This document shows positions 34,108 to 42,670 of a DNA stretch of 55,233 nucleotides, piece by piece. The stretch spans positions 1 through 55,233 of the forward strand of contig NZ_QFFM01000021.1 of assembly GCF_003129905.1 (NCBI RefSeq), in the 5' to 3' direction. Below the pieces are notes generated by a model. It saw nothing but the letters and a program-made list of their open reading frames with translations, had not been told where the DNA came from and did no database searches. Within the stretch, counting starts at the first letter, position 1. The number at the start of each line of letters is the position of its first letter. This stretch comes from Bifidobacterium callitrichidarum (GTDB lineage Bacteria > Actinomycetota > Actinomycetes > Actinomycetales > Bifidobacteriaceae). Position numbers and translations under genes: made by a program.

Positions 34108-35223
34108 ATGGTAACCAGCCGCAAGCCAGGCAAACGTCCGTCCATGTTCGAGGTGGCCAAACTCGCCGGGGTCAGCCACCAGACCGTCTCCCGTGTGATC
34201 AACAATTCGCCGGACGTCTCCGACGCCACCCGCGCCCGTGTGCAGGCCGCCATCGACCAGCTCGGCTATCGCCCGTCCAATTCGGCGCGCGCGCTGGCCT
34301 CCCGCCGTTCGCGCACCATCGGCCTGATCGCCGGCGGCCTCAAGTTCTTCGGCCCGATCTCCGCCATCACCTCCATCGAATCCATGGCCCGCGACCATGG
34401 CCTGTTCATGAGCGTGATGATGGTCCACGAGGCGCTGTGCACCCAGGCCGACTTCGACAACCTGTGCGACACGTTCAACGAACAGAACGTGGACGCCTTC
34501 ATCTTCCTGACCCCCACGGATGTGATGTTCGCCGCCGCCTGCCGGGCCAAGGTGACCCAGCCGCGCGTGATCGTGACCTCCACCCACGGCCAGATGACCG
34601 TGCGCGAGGGGCTGAGCCTGCTCACCGCGGATGGCCGCCGCAGCACCGCGCTGGTGGGCATCGACCAGTGGGGCGCCATGGCCAAGGTGGTGGGCCTGCT
34701 CGCCGAATACGGCCACAAGTCGGCCCTGTACTTTGCCGGACCCAACGAATGGCGCGACGCCCACACCCGTCTCGACTCCTGGCGCAAGATGGCCGCGGCC
34801 AAGTCCATCGACTCGCAGATCGTGCGCTGCCACAGCTGGGATGCGGACGAGGCGTACGCGCACATGAACCACCTGCTGGATGAGTACGGCCGTCGCGGCG
34901 CCGCGCTGCCCACCGTGGCCGTGGCCGCCAACGACAGCCAGGCCATGGGCATCTGCCGCGCCCTGCACGAGCACGGCCTGCGCATCCCTCAGGACATGAG
35001 CGTGGTGGGCTTCGACGACATGTCCGGCATGGACAACATGTACCCGCCGCTGACCACCGTCCGTCCCGACTTCGAGGGGCTGGGCGTGGCCGCGATGCGC
35101 GAGACGCTGCGCCTGCTGGGGGAGAGCGGCGAGCCCGCGTTCCTCGCCAGTCAGCACGGGGTGGGCCTGATCCCCACGCAGGTGATGGCACGCCGCTCGC
35201 TGGGCCCCGCGCCACGCCGCTGA
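34108..35223 (+). CDS. araQ: LacI-family regulator of arabinose genes (AraQ-like)
   Basis: 371 residues. Helix-turn-helix SMFEVAKLAGVSHQTVSRVI, hinge NSARALASRRSRTIGLIAGG, and a sugar-sensing domain with VAVAANDSQAMGICRALHEH and SVVGFDDMSGMDNMYPPLTT. It lies directly upstream of araB on the same strand, and its presumed operators precede itself, araB and a sugar symporter gene. The symbol follows the bifidobacterial arabinose/central-metabolism regulator AraQ; it is not the B. subtilis permease of that name. Assignment rests on context and operator pattern. Confidence 0.85.
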   Translation: MVTSRKPGKRPSMFEVAKLAGVSHQTVSRVINNSPDVSDATRARVQAAIDQLGYRPSNSARALASRRSRTIGLIAGGLKFFGPISAITSIESMARDHGLFMSVMMVHEALCTQADFDNLCDTFNEQNVDAFIFLTPTDVMFAAACRAKVTQPRVIVTSTHGQMTVREGLSLLTADGRRSTALVGIDQWGAMAKVVGLLAEYGHKSALYFAGPNEWRDAHTRLDSWRKMAAAKSIDSQIVRCHSWDADEAYAHMNHLLDEYGRRGAALPTVAVAANDSQAMGICRALHEHGLRIPQDMSVVGFDDMSGMDNMYPPLTTVRPDFEGLGVAAMRETLRLLGESGEPAFLASQHGVGLIPTQVMARRSLGPAPRR

Positions 35224-35312
35224 AAGCGCGCGCCACGCCCGGAAAGGCAGCCCGAAAGCATTGCGATTCGGCGGTTGTTATCTAACCGTTATCTTTTGGG
35301 ACACGGTATAAG

Positions 35313-35341
35313 TTGTGTCGAATACGGGTTATCTGTACAAT
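35313..35341 (+). promoter_or_regulatory. araB promoter
   Basis: TTGTGT (35313-35318) and TACAAT (35336-35341) are 17 bp apart. The operator at 35355-35368 would lie just past the start point, as expected for repression. Confidence 0.65.
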
Positions 35342-35354
35342 GATTTCTGGAAAT

Positions 35355-35368
35355 TGTGAGCGCTAACA
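35355..35368. promoter_or_regulatory. LacI-type operator of araBDA
   Basis: TGTGAGCGCTAACA is nearly palindromic around the central CG. The same motif occurs at 33998 and, as TGTTAACGCTAACA, at 46991. Confidence 0.85.
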
Positions 35369-35421
35369 GCCACCCCAAAGAGGGGGTTCGCGCCCAGGCG
35401 TTTTCAAAGACAAGGATAGAT

Positions 35422-37068
35422 ATGGCAGCAATCGACAACGCGGCCGAACAGGTCGCCACCATTGCCGAGAAGATCCGCGCGGGCAAGACCACGCTGGGCA
35501 TCGAATTCGGCTCCACCCGTATCAAGGCCGTCCTCATCGACGACGACTTCCGCACCATCGCCTCCGGCGACTACAGCTGGGCTTCCCACCTGGAGAACGG
35601 CCTGTGGAGCTACTCCACCGAGGAGATCTGGGGCGGCCTGCAGCATGCCTACGCCTCCATGGCCAACGACGTGGAGACCGCCTACGGCGAGAAGCTCACG
35701 CACATCGGCCACATCGGCTTCTCCGCCATGATGCACGGCTACCTCGCCTTCGACGAGAACGGCGAACTGCTCGTGCCGTTCCGCACCTGGCAGAACACCA
35801 ACACCTCCGAGGCCCACCAGAAGCTTTCCGAGCTGTTCCAGTACAACATCCCGGAGCGTTGGTCCATCGCCCACCTGTACCAGGCCGTGCTCAACAAGGA
35901 GGAGCACGTCTCCAAGGTCGCCTACTTCACCACGTTGGCCGGCTACGTGCACTGGAAGCTCACCGGCAGGAGGGTGCTCGGCGTGGGTGACGCCTCCGGC
36001 ATGTTCCCGATCGATCCGACCACCCACACCTACGAGGCCGAGTTCATCGAGAAGTTCGATGCCCTGCCCGAAGTGGCCGCCCAGCCGTGGAAGCTCGAGA
36101 ACCTGCTGCCCACCCCGCTCGTGGCCGGAACCCCGGCCGGCGAGCTCACCGAGGAAGGCGCCAAGCTCCTCGACCCGTCCGGCACCCTGGAGCCCGGCAT
36201 CGTGCTCGCCCCGCCTGAGGGCGACGCCGGCACCGGCATGGTGGCCACCAACTCCGTGCGCGTGCGCACCGGCAACGTCTCCGCCGGCACCTCCATCTTC
36301 GCCATGGTGGTCCTGGAGCACAAGCTCAAGGCCCTCCACCCCGAAGTGGACCTCGTCACCACCCCGGCCGGCGATCTGGCCGGCATGAGCCACGCCAACA
36401 ACTTCACCTCCGACCTCAACGCCTGGGTGGGCCTGTTCGGCCAGTTCGCCAAGGCGCTCGGCACCCCGGTGGACGCCGGCACGCTGTACGGCACCCTGTT
36501 CCGTGCGGCCATCGCCGACGATGTGGACTCCAACTGCGGCGGTCTGCTGAACTACCCGTTCCGCTCCGGCGAGTTCCTGGCCGGCCTGCCCGAAGGCCGT
36601 CCGCTGTTCGCCCGCAGCCCCGAGGCCAACATGACCCTCGGTAACTTCATGCGCGCCCAGCTGTTCTCCGCGTTCTCCCCGGTCAAGATCGGCATGGACG
36701 TCATGACCAAGCAGGAGCACGTCCAGGTGGACTCCCTGGTGGGCCACGGCGGCATCTTCACCACCCCGAAGGTCGCCCAGAGCATCCTGGCCGCCGCCTT
36801 CAACACCCCGATCAAGGTCATGTCCACCGCCGCCGAGGGTGGCGCCTGGGGTATGGCCGTGCTCGCCAACTACCTGTGGAACACCAACGAGGACCACACC
36901 AACCTGGCCGACTACCTTGACGGCTGCGTGTTCAAGGACGCCAAGTCCACCACCGAAAGCCCAATCGCCTCCGACGTGATCGGCTTCGAGGACTTCTTCG
37001 CCCGCTTCACCAAGGGCCTGCCCATCGAACACACCGCCATCGAGTCCATCGATCTCGAAGACAAGTGA
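35422..37068 (+). CDS. araB: L-ribulokinase (FGGY-family carbohydrate kinase)
   Basis: 548 residues. Phosphorylates L-ribulose to L-ribulose 5-phosphate. FGGY features: LGIEFGSTRIKAVLIDDDF (phosphate 1), GHIGFSAMMHGYLAFDENG, VRTGNVSAGTSIFAMVV and GHGGIFTTPKVAQSILAAAF (adenosine motif). It resembles xylulokinases as much as classical AraB, so the ribulokinase call depends on the araD-araA neighbours. ATG 35422 follows AAGGATAG; translation from 35356 would begin inside the operator. araD begins 158 bp downstream, past a dispersed repeat. Confidence 0.9.
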   Translation: MAAIDNAAEQVATIAEKIRAGKTTLGIEFGSTRIKAVLIDDDFRTIASGDYSWASHLENGLWSYSTEEIWGGLQHAYASMANDVETAYGEKLTHIGHIGFSAMMHGYLAFDENGELLVPFRTWQNTNTSEAHQKLSELFQYNIPERWSIAHLYQAVLNKEEHVSKVAYFTTLAGYVHWKLTGRRVLGVGDASGMFPIDPTTHTYEAEFIEKFDALPEVAAQPWKLENLLPTPLVAGTPAGELTEEGAKLLDPSGTLEPGIVLAPPEGDAGTGMVATNSVRVRTGNVSAGTSIFAMVVLEHKLKALHPEVDLVTTPAGDLAGMSHANNFTSDLNAWVGLFGQFAKALGTPVDAGTLYGTLFRAAIADDVDSNCGGLLNYPFRSGEFLAGLPEGRPLFARSPEANMTLGNFMRAQLFSAFSPVKIGMDVMTKQEHVQVDSLVGHGGIFTTPKVAQSILAAAFNTPIKVMSTAAEGGAWGMAVLANYLWNTNEDHTNLADYLDGCVFKDAKSTTESPIASDVIGFEDFFARFTKGLPIEHTAIESIDLEDK

Positions 37069-37079
37069 CCGTATGGCTT

Positions 37080-37130
37080 GGCTCCCCTTGTCAGGGGAGC
37101 TGGCCGCCGAAGGCGGACTGAGGGGTAGCC
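37080..37130 (+). repeat. Dispersed palindromic repeat between araB and araD
   Basis: ggctccccttgtcaggggag, then ctggccgccgaaggcggact and gaggggtagcc. It lies inside the ara transcript and may affect mRNA stability or the ratio of the gene products. Confidence 0.8.
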
Positions 37131-37226
37131 GGACAGGTTGCTGTCTGACTACCCACCGGTTTGGCCATCATCGATAACACAAGATTTAGCAAACGTCCAT
37201 CCATTTCAGTGGAAAGGAAACCAACA

Positions 37227-37919
37227 ATGGCAACTCTGGCTGATTACGGTCCCGAGGTCCGTGCCGAGGTCAAGCAGGTGCGCGAGGTCGTCGCATCCCT
37301 GCACGAGCAGCTCATCAAGTGGAACCTGGTTGTGTGGACCGCCGGCAACGTCTCCCAGCGCCTGCACACCGCCGACCTCATGGTCATCAAGCCCTCCGGC
37401 CTGCGCTACGAGTACCTGACCCCGTCCAGCATGGTCGTGTGCGACCTGGACGGCAACGTGGTCGACGGCGCCGAGGCCCCGTCCTCCGACACCGCCTCCC
37501 ACGCCTACATCTACCGCAACATGCCCGACGTCTACGGCGTGGTCCACACCCACTCCACCTACGCCACCGCCTGGGCCGCCACCGGTCAGAACATCCCCTG
37601 CGGCCTGACCATGATGGGCGACGAGTTCGGCGGCCCGGTGCCGGTCGGCCCGTTCCGTCTCATCGGCTCCGAGGCCATCGGCAAGGGCGTCGTCGAGACC
37701 CTGAAGAAGTACCCGAAGTCCCCGGCCGTCCTCATGCAGAACCACGGCCCGTTCACCATCGGTAAGGACGCCGAGGCCGCCGTCAAGGCCGCCGCCATGA
37801 CCGAGGAAGTCGCCCACACCATGTGGGCCGCCCGTCAGCTCGGCGACATCATCGAGATCGACCAGGCCGATATCGATAAGCTGAACGACCGCTACCAGAA
37901 CGTCTACGGACAGCACTGA
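37227..37919 (+). CDS. araD: L-ribulose-5-phosphate 4-epimerase
   Basis: Converts L-ribulose 5-phosphate to D-xylulose 5-phosphate, the entry to the phosphoketolase pathway. 230 residues. Class II aldolase fold: NLVVWTAGNVSQRLHTADLM, IKPSGLRYEYLTPSSMVV, zinc-binding VVHTHSTYATAWAATG, and MQNHGPFTIGKDAEAAVKAA with the third His. ATG 37227 follows GGAAAGGAAACC. The 333-bp gap to araA holds many hairpins. Confidence 0.96.
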   Translation: MATLADYGPEVRAEVKQVREVVASLHEQLIKWNLVVWTAGNVSQRLHTADLMVIKPSGLRYEYLTPSSMVVCDLDGNVVDGAEAPSSDTASHAYIYRNMPDVYGVVHTHSTYATAWAATGQNIPCGLTMMGDEFGGPVPVGPFRLIGSEAIGKGVVETLKKYPKSPAVLMQNHGPFTIGKDAEAAVKAAAMTEEVAHTMWAARQLGDIIEIDQADIDKLNDRYQNVYGQH

Positions 37920-37920
37920 C

Positions 37921-38130
37921 CCGGCGGAGTGTCCGCGGCATTGCTCCTCGGTCGACGTACCTTCGTACGCCTTCCCTCGGTGCGCTTTGCGGACACACGC
38001 CGGCCCAGTGCTTCCAGCACTGATTTGATGGAGCGTCCTCGTCGTTGTGGAAGGCTCGAAGTACCTTCGTACTCCTTCGCCTTCCACGCCTAGAGGCCGC
38101 ACGCATCAAATCACCGCTGACTCCGTCAGC
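37921..38130. repeat. Hairpin cluster between araD and araA
   Basis: Hairpin I: ccggcggagtgtccgc (37921-37936) pairs with gcggacacacgccgg (37989-38003). Hairpin II: tgatttgatg (38021-38030) pairs with catcaaatca (38104-38113), with an inner gtggaaggc/gccttccac stem. Both contain the same tip, gtaccttcgtac. Small perfect hairpins CAGTGCT-TCC-AGCACTG (38006-38022) and GCTGAC-TCC-GTCAGC (38116-38130) are interleaved. No coding sequence was seen. Confidence 0.8.
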
Positions 38131-38145
38131 ACTGACCTTTCCTCT

Positions 38146-38194
38146 GGCTCCCCTCTCTGAGGGGAGCTGGCAGCGAAGCTGACTGAGGGGAGCC
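38146..38194 (+). repeat. Dispersed palindromic repeat before araA
   Basis: ggctcccctctctgagggga, then gctggcagcgaagctgactg and aggggagcc. It is the closest relative of the copy within rnhB. It ends 58 bp before the araA start. Confidence 0.82.
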
Positions 38195-38252
38195 CTCGGT
38201 CAGCCACGAAATGTACAACACTCCACACAACGAAGTAAACAAAGGAGCCATC

Positions 38253-39770
38253 ATGGCAATGGAAAACCCGTTTGAGGGCAAGGAAATCTGGTTCGGCGTC
38301 GGCTCGCAGGACCTGTACGGTGAGGAAGCGCTGCGCCAGGTCGCCGCTCACTCCGCCGAAATGGTCGACTACCTGAACGCCACCGGCAAGATCCCGGCCA
38401 AGATCGTCCTCAAGCCCACCCTGAAGTCCTCCGACGGCGTCAAGCAGTTCATGGTCGAGGCCTCCGCCAACCCGAACGTCATCGGCGTCATCGCCTGGTG
38501 CCACACCTTCTCCCCGGCCAAGATGTGGATCCGCGGCCTCGAAGTGCTGACCAAGCCGCTGCTGCAGCTGGCCACCCAGCACCACAAGGAGATTCCGTGG
38601 GAGACCATCGACATGGACTTCATGAACCTGAACCAGGCCGCCCACGGCGACCGTGAGTTCGGTTACATCGTCTCCCGCCTCGGCATCCCGCGCAAGATCG
38701 TCGTCGGCCACTACACCGATCCGGAAGTCGCCGAGAAGGTCGGCACCTGGGCCCGCGCCTGCGCCGGCTGGGACGCCTCCAACAACATGAAGGTCATGCG
38801 CTGGGGCGACAACATGCGTAACGTCGCCGTCACCGAGGGCGACAAGACCGAGGCCGAGCGCGTGTTCGGCGCCTCCATCAACACCTGGGCCGTCAACGAG
38901 CTCGTCGCCGCGTACGACGCCGTCAAGGACGACCAGGTCAAGGAGATCATCGAGGACTACAAGGCCAAGTACGACGTCGACCCGGCCCTGCTGGACGCCA
39001 AGTACGACTCCCTGTTCATCGCCGCCAAGGAAGAGGCCGCGATGGTCAACATGATGCGCGCCAACGGCTGCACCGCCGGCGTCGACAACTTCGAGGACCT
39101 CGGTGCCCTGCCGCAGCTGCCGGGCGTCGGCCCGCAGCGCTTCCCGTCCGAGTACGGCTGGGGCTTCTCCGCCGAGGGTGACTGGAAGACCGCCGTCCTG
39201 GTGCGCATCGGCGCCGTGATGGGCTACGGCCTGCCCGGTGGCGCCTCTCTGATGGAGGACTATTCCTACAACTTCACCGAGGGCAACGAGCTCGACATGG
39301 GCTCCCACATGCTCGAGGTCTCCCCGGCCATCGGCACCATCGCCAAGCCGAAGCTGGAGATCCACCCGCTGGGCATCGGCGGCAAGGCCGACCCGGTGCG
39401 CCTGGTCTTCTCCGGCGCCCCGAAGAAGGACGCCGTCGTGGTCTCCATGGCCGACGAGCGCGAGCGCTTCCGTTTGCTCATGGACGTCGTGGACGTCGTC
39501 GAGCCGCAGGGCTCCCTCAAGGAGCTGCCGTGCGCCCGCGCCGTTTGGAAGCCGCAGCCGTCCCTGAAGACCGCCGTCCAGTGCTGGATCACCGCCGGCG
39601 GCTCCCACCACACCTGCATGACCACCTCCGTCGGTCGTGAGGCTTGGGAGGACTTCGCCCGCATCGCCGGTGTTGAGCTCGCCGTCATCGACGAGAACAC
39701 CACCGCCCGCCAGTTCGAGAAGGAGCTGGAGCTGTCCGAGATGTACCACCGTCTCAACAACCAGCACTGA
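38253..39770 (+). CDS. araA: L-arabinose isomerase
   Basis: Converts L-arabinose to L-ribulose, the first step of arabinose use. 505 residues. Family segments include EIWFGVGSQDLYGEEALRQV, VIAWCHTFSPAKMWIRGLE, GCTAGVDNFEDLGALPQLPG (with active-site residues), and SHMLEVSPAIG followed by ITAGGSHHTCMTTSVGREAW with metal-binding His. ATG 38253 follows AAAGGAGCCATC. Its codon use is strongly biased, fitting high expression on arabinose. Confidence 0.98.
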   Translation: MAMENPFEGKEIWFGVGSQDLYGEEALRQVAAHSAEMVDYLNATGKIPAKIVLKPTLKSSDGVKQFMVEASANPNVIGVIAWCHTFSPAKMWIRGLEVLTKPLLQLATQHHKEIPWETIDMDFMNLNQAAHGDREFGYIVSRLGIPRKIVVGHYTDPEVAEKVGTWARACAGWDASNNMKVMRWGDNMRNVAVTEGDKTEAERVFGASINTWAVNELVAAYDAVKDDQVKEIIEDYKAKYDVDPALLDAKYDSLFIAAKEEAAMVNMMRANGCTAGVDNFEDLGALPQLPGVGPQRFPSEYGWGFSAEGDWKTAVLVRIGAVMGYGLPGGASLMEDYSYNFTEGNELDMGSHMLEVSPAIGTIAKPKLEIHPLGIGGKADPVRLVFSGAPKKDAVVVSMADERERFRLLMDVVDVVEPQGSLKELPCARAVWKPQPSLKTAVQCWITAGGSHHTCMTTSVGREAWEDFARIAGVELAVIDENTTARQFEKELELSEMYHRLNNQH

Positions 39771-40206
39771 TTTATCGGACGCATCTGCGGCGTTGGATAA
39801 TCCAATGCGTTGATCGCCATGCAAGGGCCGTTCCGGGAAACCGGGCGGTCCTTTTGCGTTGTAACGGGAAGAGGGCTGAATCCGGTAGTCTCCTGCCGTT
39901 GTCATCGGACCAAGGACTGGCCTCCTGACGTCATTGAGTCCCGGATTGCAGATGTCGGCGGGCCAATTGATGGTTGGACGCCGTCGCTGAGCTTCTCATT
40001 GACGTTGTGGGGCCAGTTCTTGGCTTTCCGCCGTCGCTGCAACCGTCATCAATGACGTCGGCGGGCAATTGATGGCTGGATGGCGTCGTTAAGCTTTTCA
40101 TTGATGTCGTGAGGTGAGTTCTTGGCCTTTTGCCGTCGCTGAGATCGTCATGAATGACGTCAAAAGGCCAAGAGCTGGCTTGTTGACATCGCTGAGCAGC
40201 ATCGGT
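39771..40206. other. Gap between araA and the amidotransferase remnant
   Basis: 436 bp between two convergent genes. An atypical inverted repeat, agggccgttccgggaaaccg near 39823, may end araA transcription (a gggccg/cggtcc-type pairing). The remainder is mostly the tandem repeat described at 39925-40195. No gene was recognised. Confidence 0.4.
39925..40195. repeat. Degenerate tandem repeat, period about 51 bp
   Basis: About five units. Each has gccgtcgctgag or a variant, then tcattgacgt or a variant (sometimes inverted as atgaatgacgtc), then gggccagttcttggc or caattgatggctgg. Example unit starts are near 39979, 40030, 40081 and 40132. Units are 60-80% alike by eye. It is not a CRISPR: there is no exact repeat and no separate spacer. 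Confidence 0.7.
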
Positions 40207-41050
40207 TCATAGCCCCAAGCGTTCCGATACGAATTCAGAGGCCCACTCGCCCCGGGCCGCGGCTACGAATGCATCGAAAATGGCCTGCGAGCGTACATCC
40301 ACACGGTGCAGGAATTCAGGATGCCACTGCACGGCCCACAGGAAACGGCTCGCCGGTCGCCACAGCGCCTCGATCACGCCATCGGATGCGGTGGCCATCA
40401 CTTCCAGGCCCGCCGCCGGCTCCCTCACGGCCTGATGATGGTAGCTGTTCACCGCAATCTCCGACCGCCCGGCGAATAGCGCGGCCAACGGTGTGCCGGG
40501 AACCAGAGAAACCGAATGCCCGAACGCATCGTACGGCGGATTCATATGATGCTCGACCGTGCTGGGATGCTGCGCTGGGCAGATCCTGCCACAACGTGCC
40601 GCCCAGATATCGGTTGATGAACTGGATGCCGCGGCAAATACCCAGAATCGGCTTGTCCAGCTGCATCACGGCCGGCAGCAGCAGCGATTCCATGCGGTCT
40701 CGTTCGGGACTGAGCGCTTCGCTGCGACCGGTATCGGCGGCGATTGCCAAGGCGGGAGCGAGGTTGCCGTTGGATGGGGAATCGGTTTCCGCATCGGGCC
40801 GCCCGCCAGCTTCGACGCCGGAACCCACATCAGGTCCCACACCCGGCCCCACATCAGGCCCGCCCGTGAACAGGAATGCATCGAACCGTTCGGCGCATTC
40901 CTCCACCACATCCGCGTCATCGGTCAGCGGCAGTATCACCGGAGTGCCGCCCGCCCGCAGCACCGCATCCATGTAACCGGGCAGCATCCACAGGCTGTCC
41001 CGGCCGTAATCCATCAACGGCGTCACGGCGATCATCGGTCTATCGGTCAT
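40207..41050 (-). pseudogene. Class I glutamine amidotransferase (peptidase C26, PuuD-like), frameshifted
   Basis: Two reading frames together make one gamma-glutamyl-hydrolase-type protein of about 280 residues. The first frame starts at ATG 41050 (after GGAGGTGCCACC) and holds the nucleophile Cys in KPILGICRGIQFIN. After GGTLWQDLPSAASQH the frame is lost at about 40557-40558, where one extra G would explain the shift. The second frame continues HHMNPPYDAFGHSVSL and holds the His-Glu pair in VQWHPEF. A Gly/Val/Asp-rich insert (GPDVGPGVGPDVGSGV) lies near residue 65. It is a recent pseudogene or a sequencing error. Confidence 0.82.
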
Positions 41051-41134
41051 GGTGGCACCTCCATTCCGGCGGCCCGCACCGGGCCTCCAGTCGATTCACA
41101 GCGACGTCGCCACTGTACCGGACCGATGTAACCG

Positions 41135-42667
41135 TCAGATCAGGGGGAGTTTGAGCAGGCAGGTCCACGTGCCCTCCTCGGCGGAAGCGGTGAACTCGCC
41201 ACCCGCGGATTCCGCCGCCTGCCGGCATCGGGCGATTCCCGTGCCGCCGGTCAGCACCGATGCCAACGGATTACATGCGGCAACGTCAACGCTGTCTTTC
41301 GAACCGGCGTCTGGAGAACCATCCGGCAGCGACTGTCCGATTCGTCCGCATCGATTGGAACCGATGCCGTTCGACGCCGACACCGTGGCCAATCCCGGGC
41401 CGAGCGTGACCGCGATGCAATAGCCGGCATCCGGATCGGCGTACTTCATCATGTTGCCGACGATTTCATGCAGGATATCCAGCAGTGCGGCCTTGCGCTC
41501 ATCCGTGCACGTCGAGGATTCCGCGCCGCCGATGATGGTCTCGCCGACCAGCCCGTTCGCGTGCAGCCGTGCGTCGGCGGATTCGCCCAACTCCCGCAAT
41601 TCGTCCGCCGTAAGCGAGGCGATGCGTGCCGGTGGGACAGACGATGACGCTGTGCCGGCACGTCGGGGCCATGACGGCCTATTCGCTGATGGAGCGACGG
41701 CAGGCGTAGGGGCAGCGATCCCGTTGTACATGACACCCTGCGCTGTCTCGGAACCTATTCCGGGGTCGGGTTTAGGTGCGGGCCGGATGCCGGTATGCGA
41801 GTCGGTGGTCACCGGGCTGCCGTCTGCATGGTCCAATCCCGCAATCAGCGTGCGTATTTTGGCCAGCGATTCGGTTGCGGTCCGTTCGATGAGGGAGATG
41901 GTCTCGGCCTCATCGATGCGTCCGATCGGATTGGCGCGTTCCAGGCCAGAATCATGCATGGGAGCCGATTGCCCGCCGTTCGGCACGCCGATGCCCTCCG
42001 ACGCATCCGTCTCGCCGTGAGTCTCACGTCGTACCGCATCCGACTCCAATTGCCGGGCCAGCAGCAGGATCGTGGTCAGATCGTTGGCCACCGAATGATG
42101 CAGTTGCGTCGCCAATTCCTGATCGGCCAGCTCATGCAGCAGCTCCGCACGTTCCCGTGCCTCGATTTCCTGCCGTTCGCGCCAGCTCATCATCGATCCG
42201 AGCCAGAGCGCCACCATCAGGAACGCGGCCGTGGCGCACACGATGGTGAACACCGACGAATCCCACGGATACAGCCATATTCGGGACGCCGTGGCCATCT
42301 CGGCAATCACCGCCGCCGCCAATGCCATGCCGGCATGTAGGTAGGTCATGATTGTGACGGCCATCAAGAGACAGAACAGTATCGAAAACGGCGTAGTCTG
42401 CGGCACCACGCACCGCGCCGCCCACAGCGCCACGATCGCCCAGCCGCCAACGCTTGGCAGCAGGGCCATGAGCAGACTGCACACGATTGCGAGCAACGCG
42501 AACAGCAGCGTGACATCGTTCGCCTCACCAGTCGCGTACAGATATGCGGTCTCGATTGCCGCCGGAATCGCCGCACACGCCAGCAGCAGGCGAGTGCGCG
42601 CATCCCAAAGCAAACGTTTGCCCGTGTTCTTGCCGGCTGCGATGTCGGCCGGATTAACGACTCCCAT
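41135..42667 (-). CDS. Sensor histidine kinase (HPK7/NarL-partner type)
   Basis: 510 residues. Five or six N-terminal membrane spans (to about residue 165), then a linker helix and the HisKA_3-type phosphorylation site in QLHHSVANDLTTILLLARQL. A low-complexity stretch of about 140 residues separates this from the ATPase domain, which keeps an N-box in ILHEIVGNMMKYADPDAG and a G-box in LTGGTGIARCRQAAESAGG. ATG 42667 lies 3 bp past the regulator stop, so the pair is co-expressed. The signal sensed is unknown. Confidence 0.9.
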   Translation of the reverse strand: MGVVNPADIAAGKNTGKRLLWDARTRLLLACAAIPAAIETAYLYATGEANDVTLLFALLAIVCSLLMALLPSVGGWAIVALWAARCVVPQTTPFSILFCLLMAVTIMTYLHAGMALAAAVIAEMATASRIWLYPWDSSVFTIVCATAAFLMVALWLGSMMSWRERQEIEARERAELLHELADQELATQLHHSVANDLTTILLLARQLESDAVRRETHGETDASEGIGVPNGGQSAPMHDSGLERANPIGRIDEAETISLIERTATESLAKIRTLIAGLDHADGSPVTTDSHTGIRPAPKPDPGIGSETAQGVMYNGIAAPTPAVAPSANRPSWPRRAGTASSSVPPARIASLTADELRELGESADARLHANGLVGETIIGGAESSTCTDERKAALLDILHEIVGNMMKYADPDAGYCIAVTLGPGLATVSASNGIGSNRCGRIGQSLPDGSPDAGSKDSVDVAACNPLASVLTGGTGIARCRQAAESAGGEFTASAEEGTWTCLLKLPLI

Positions 42668-42670
42668 GAC

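Noticed and set aside
39925..40195. CRISPR array
   Set aside because: Units are degenerate with no identical repeat, no constant-length spacers and no cas genes in the window.
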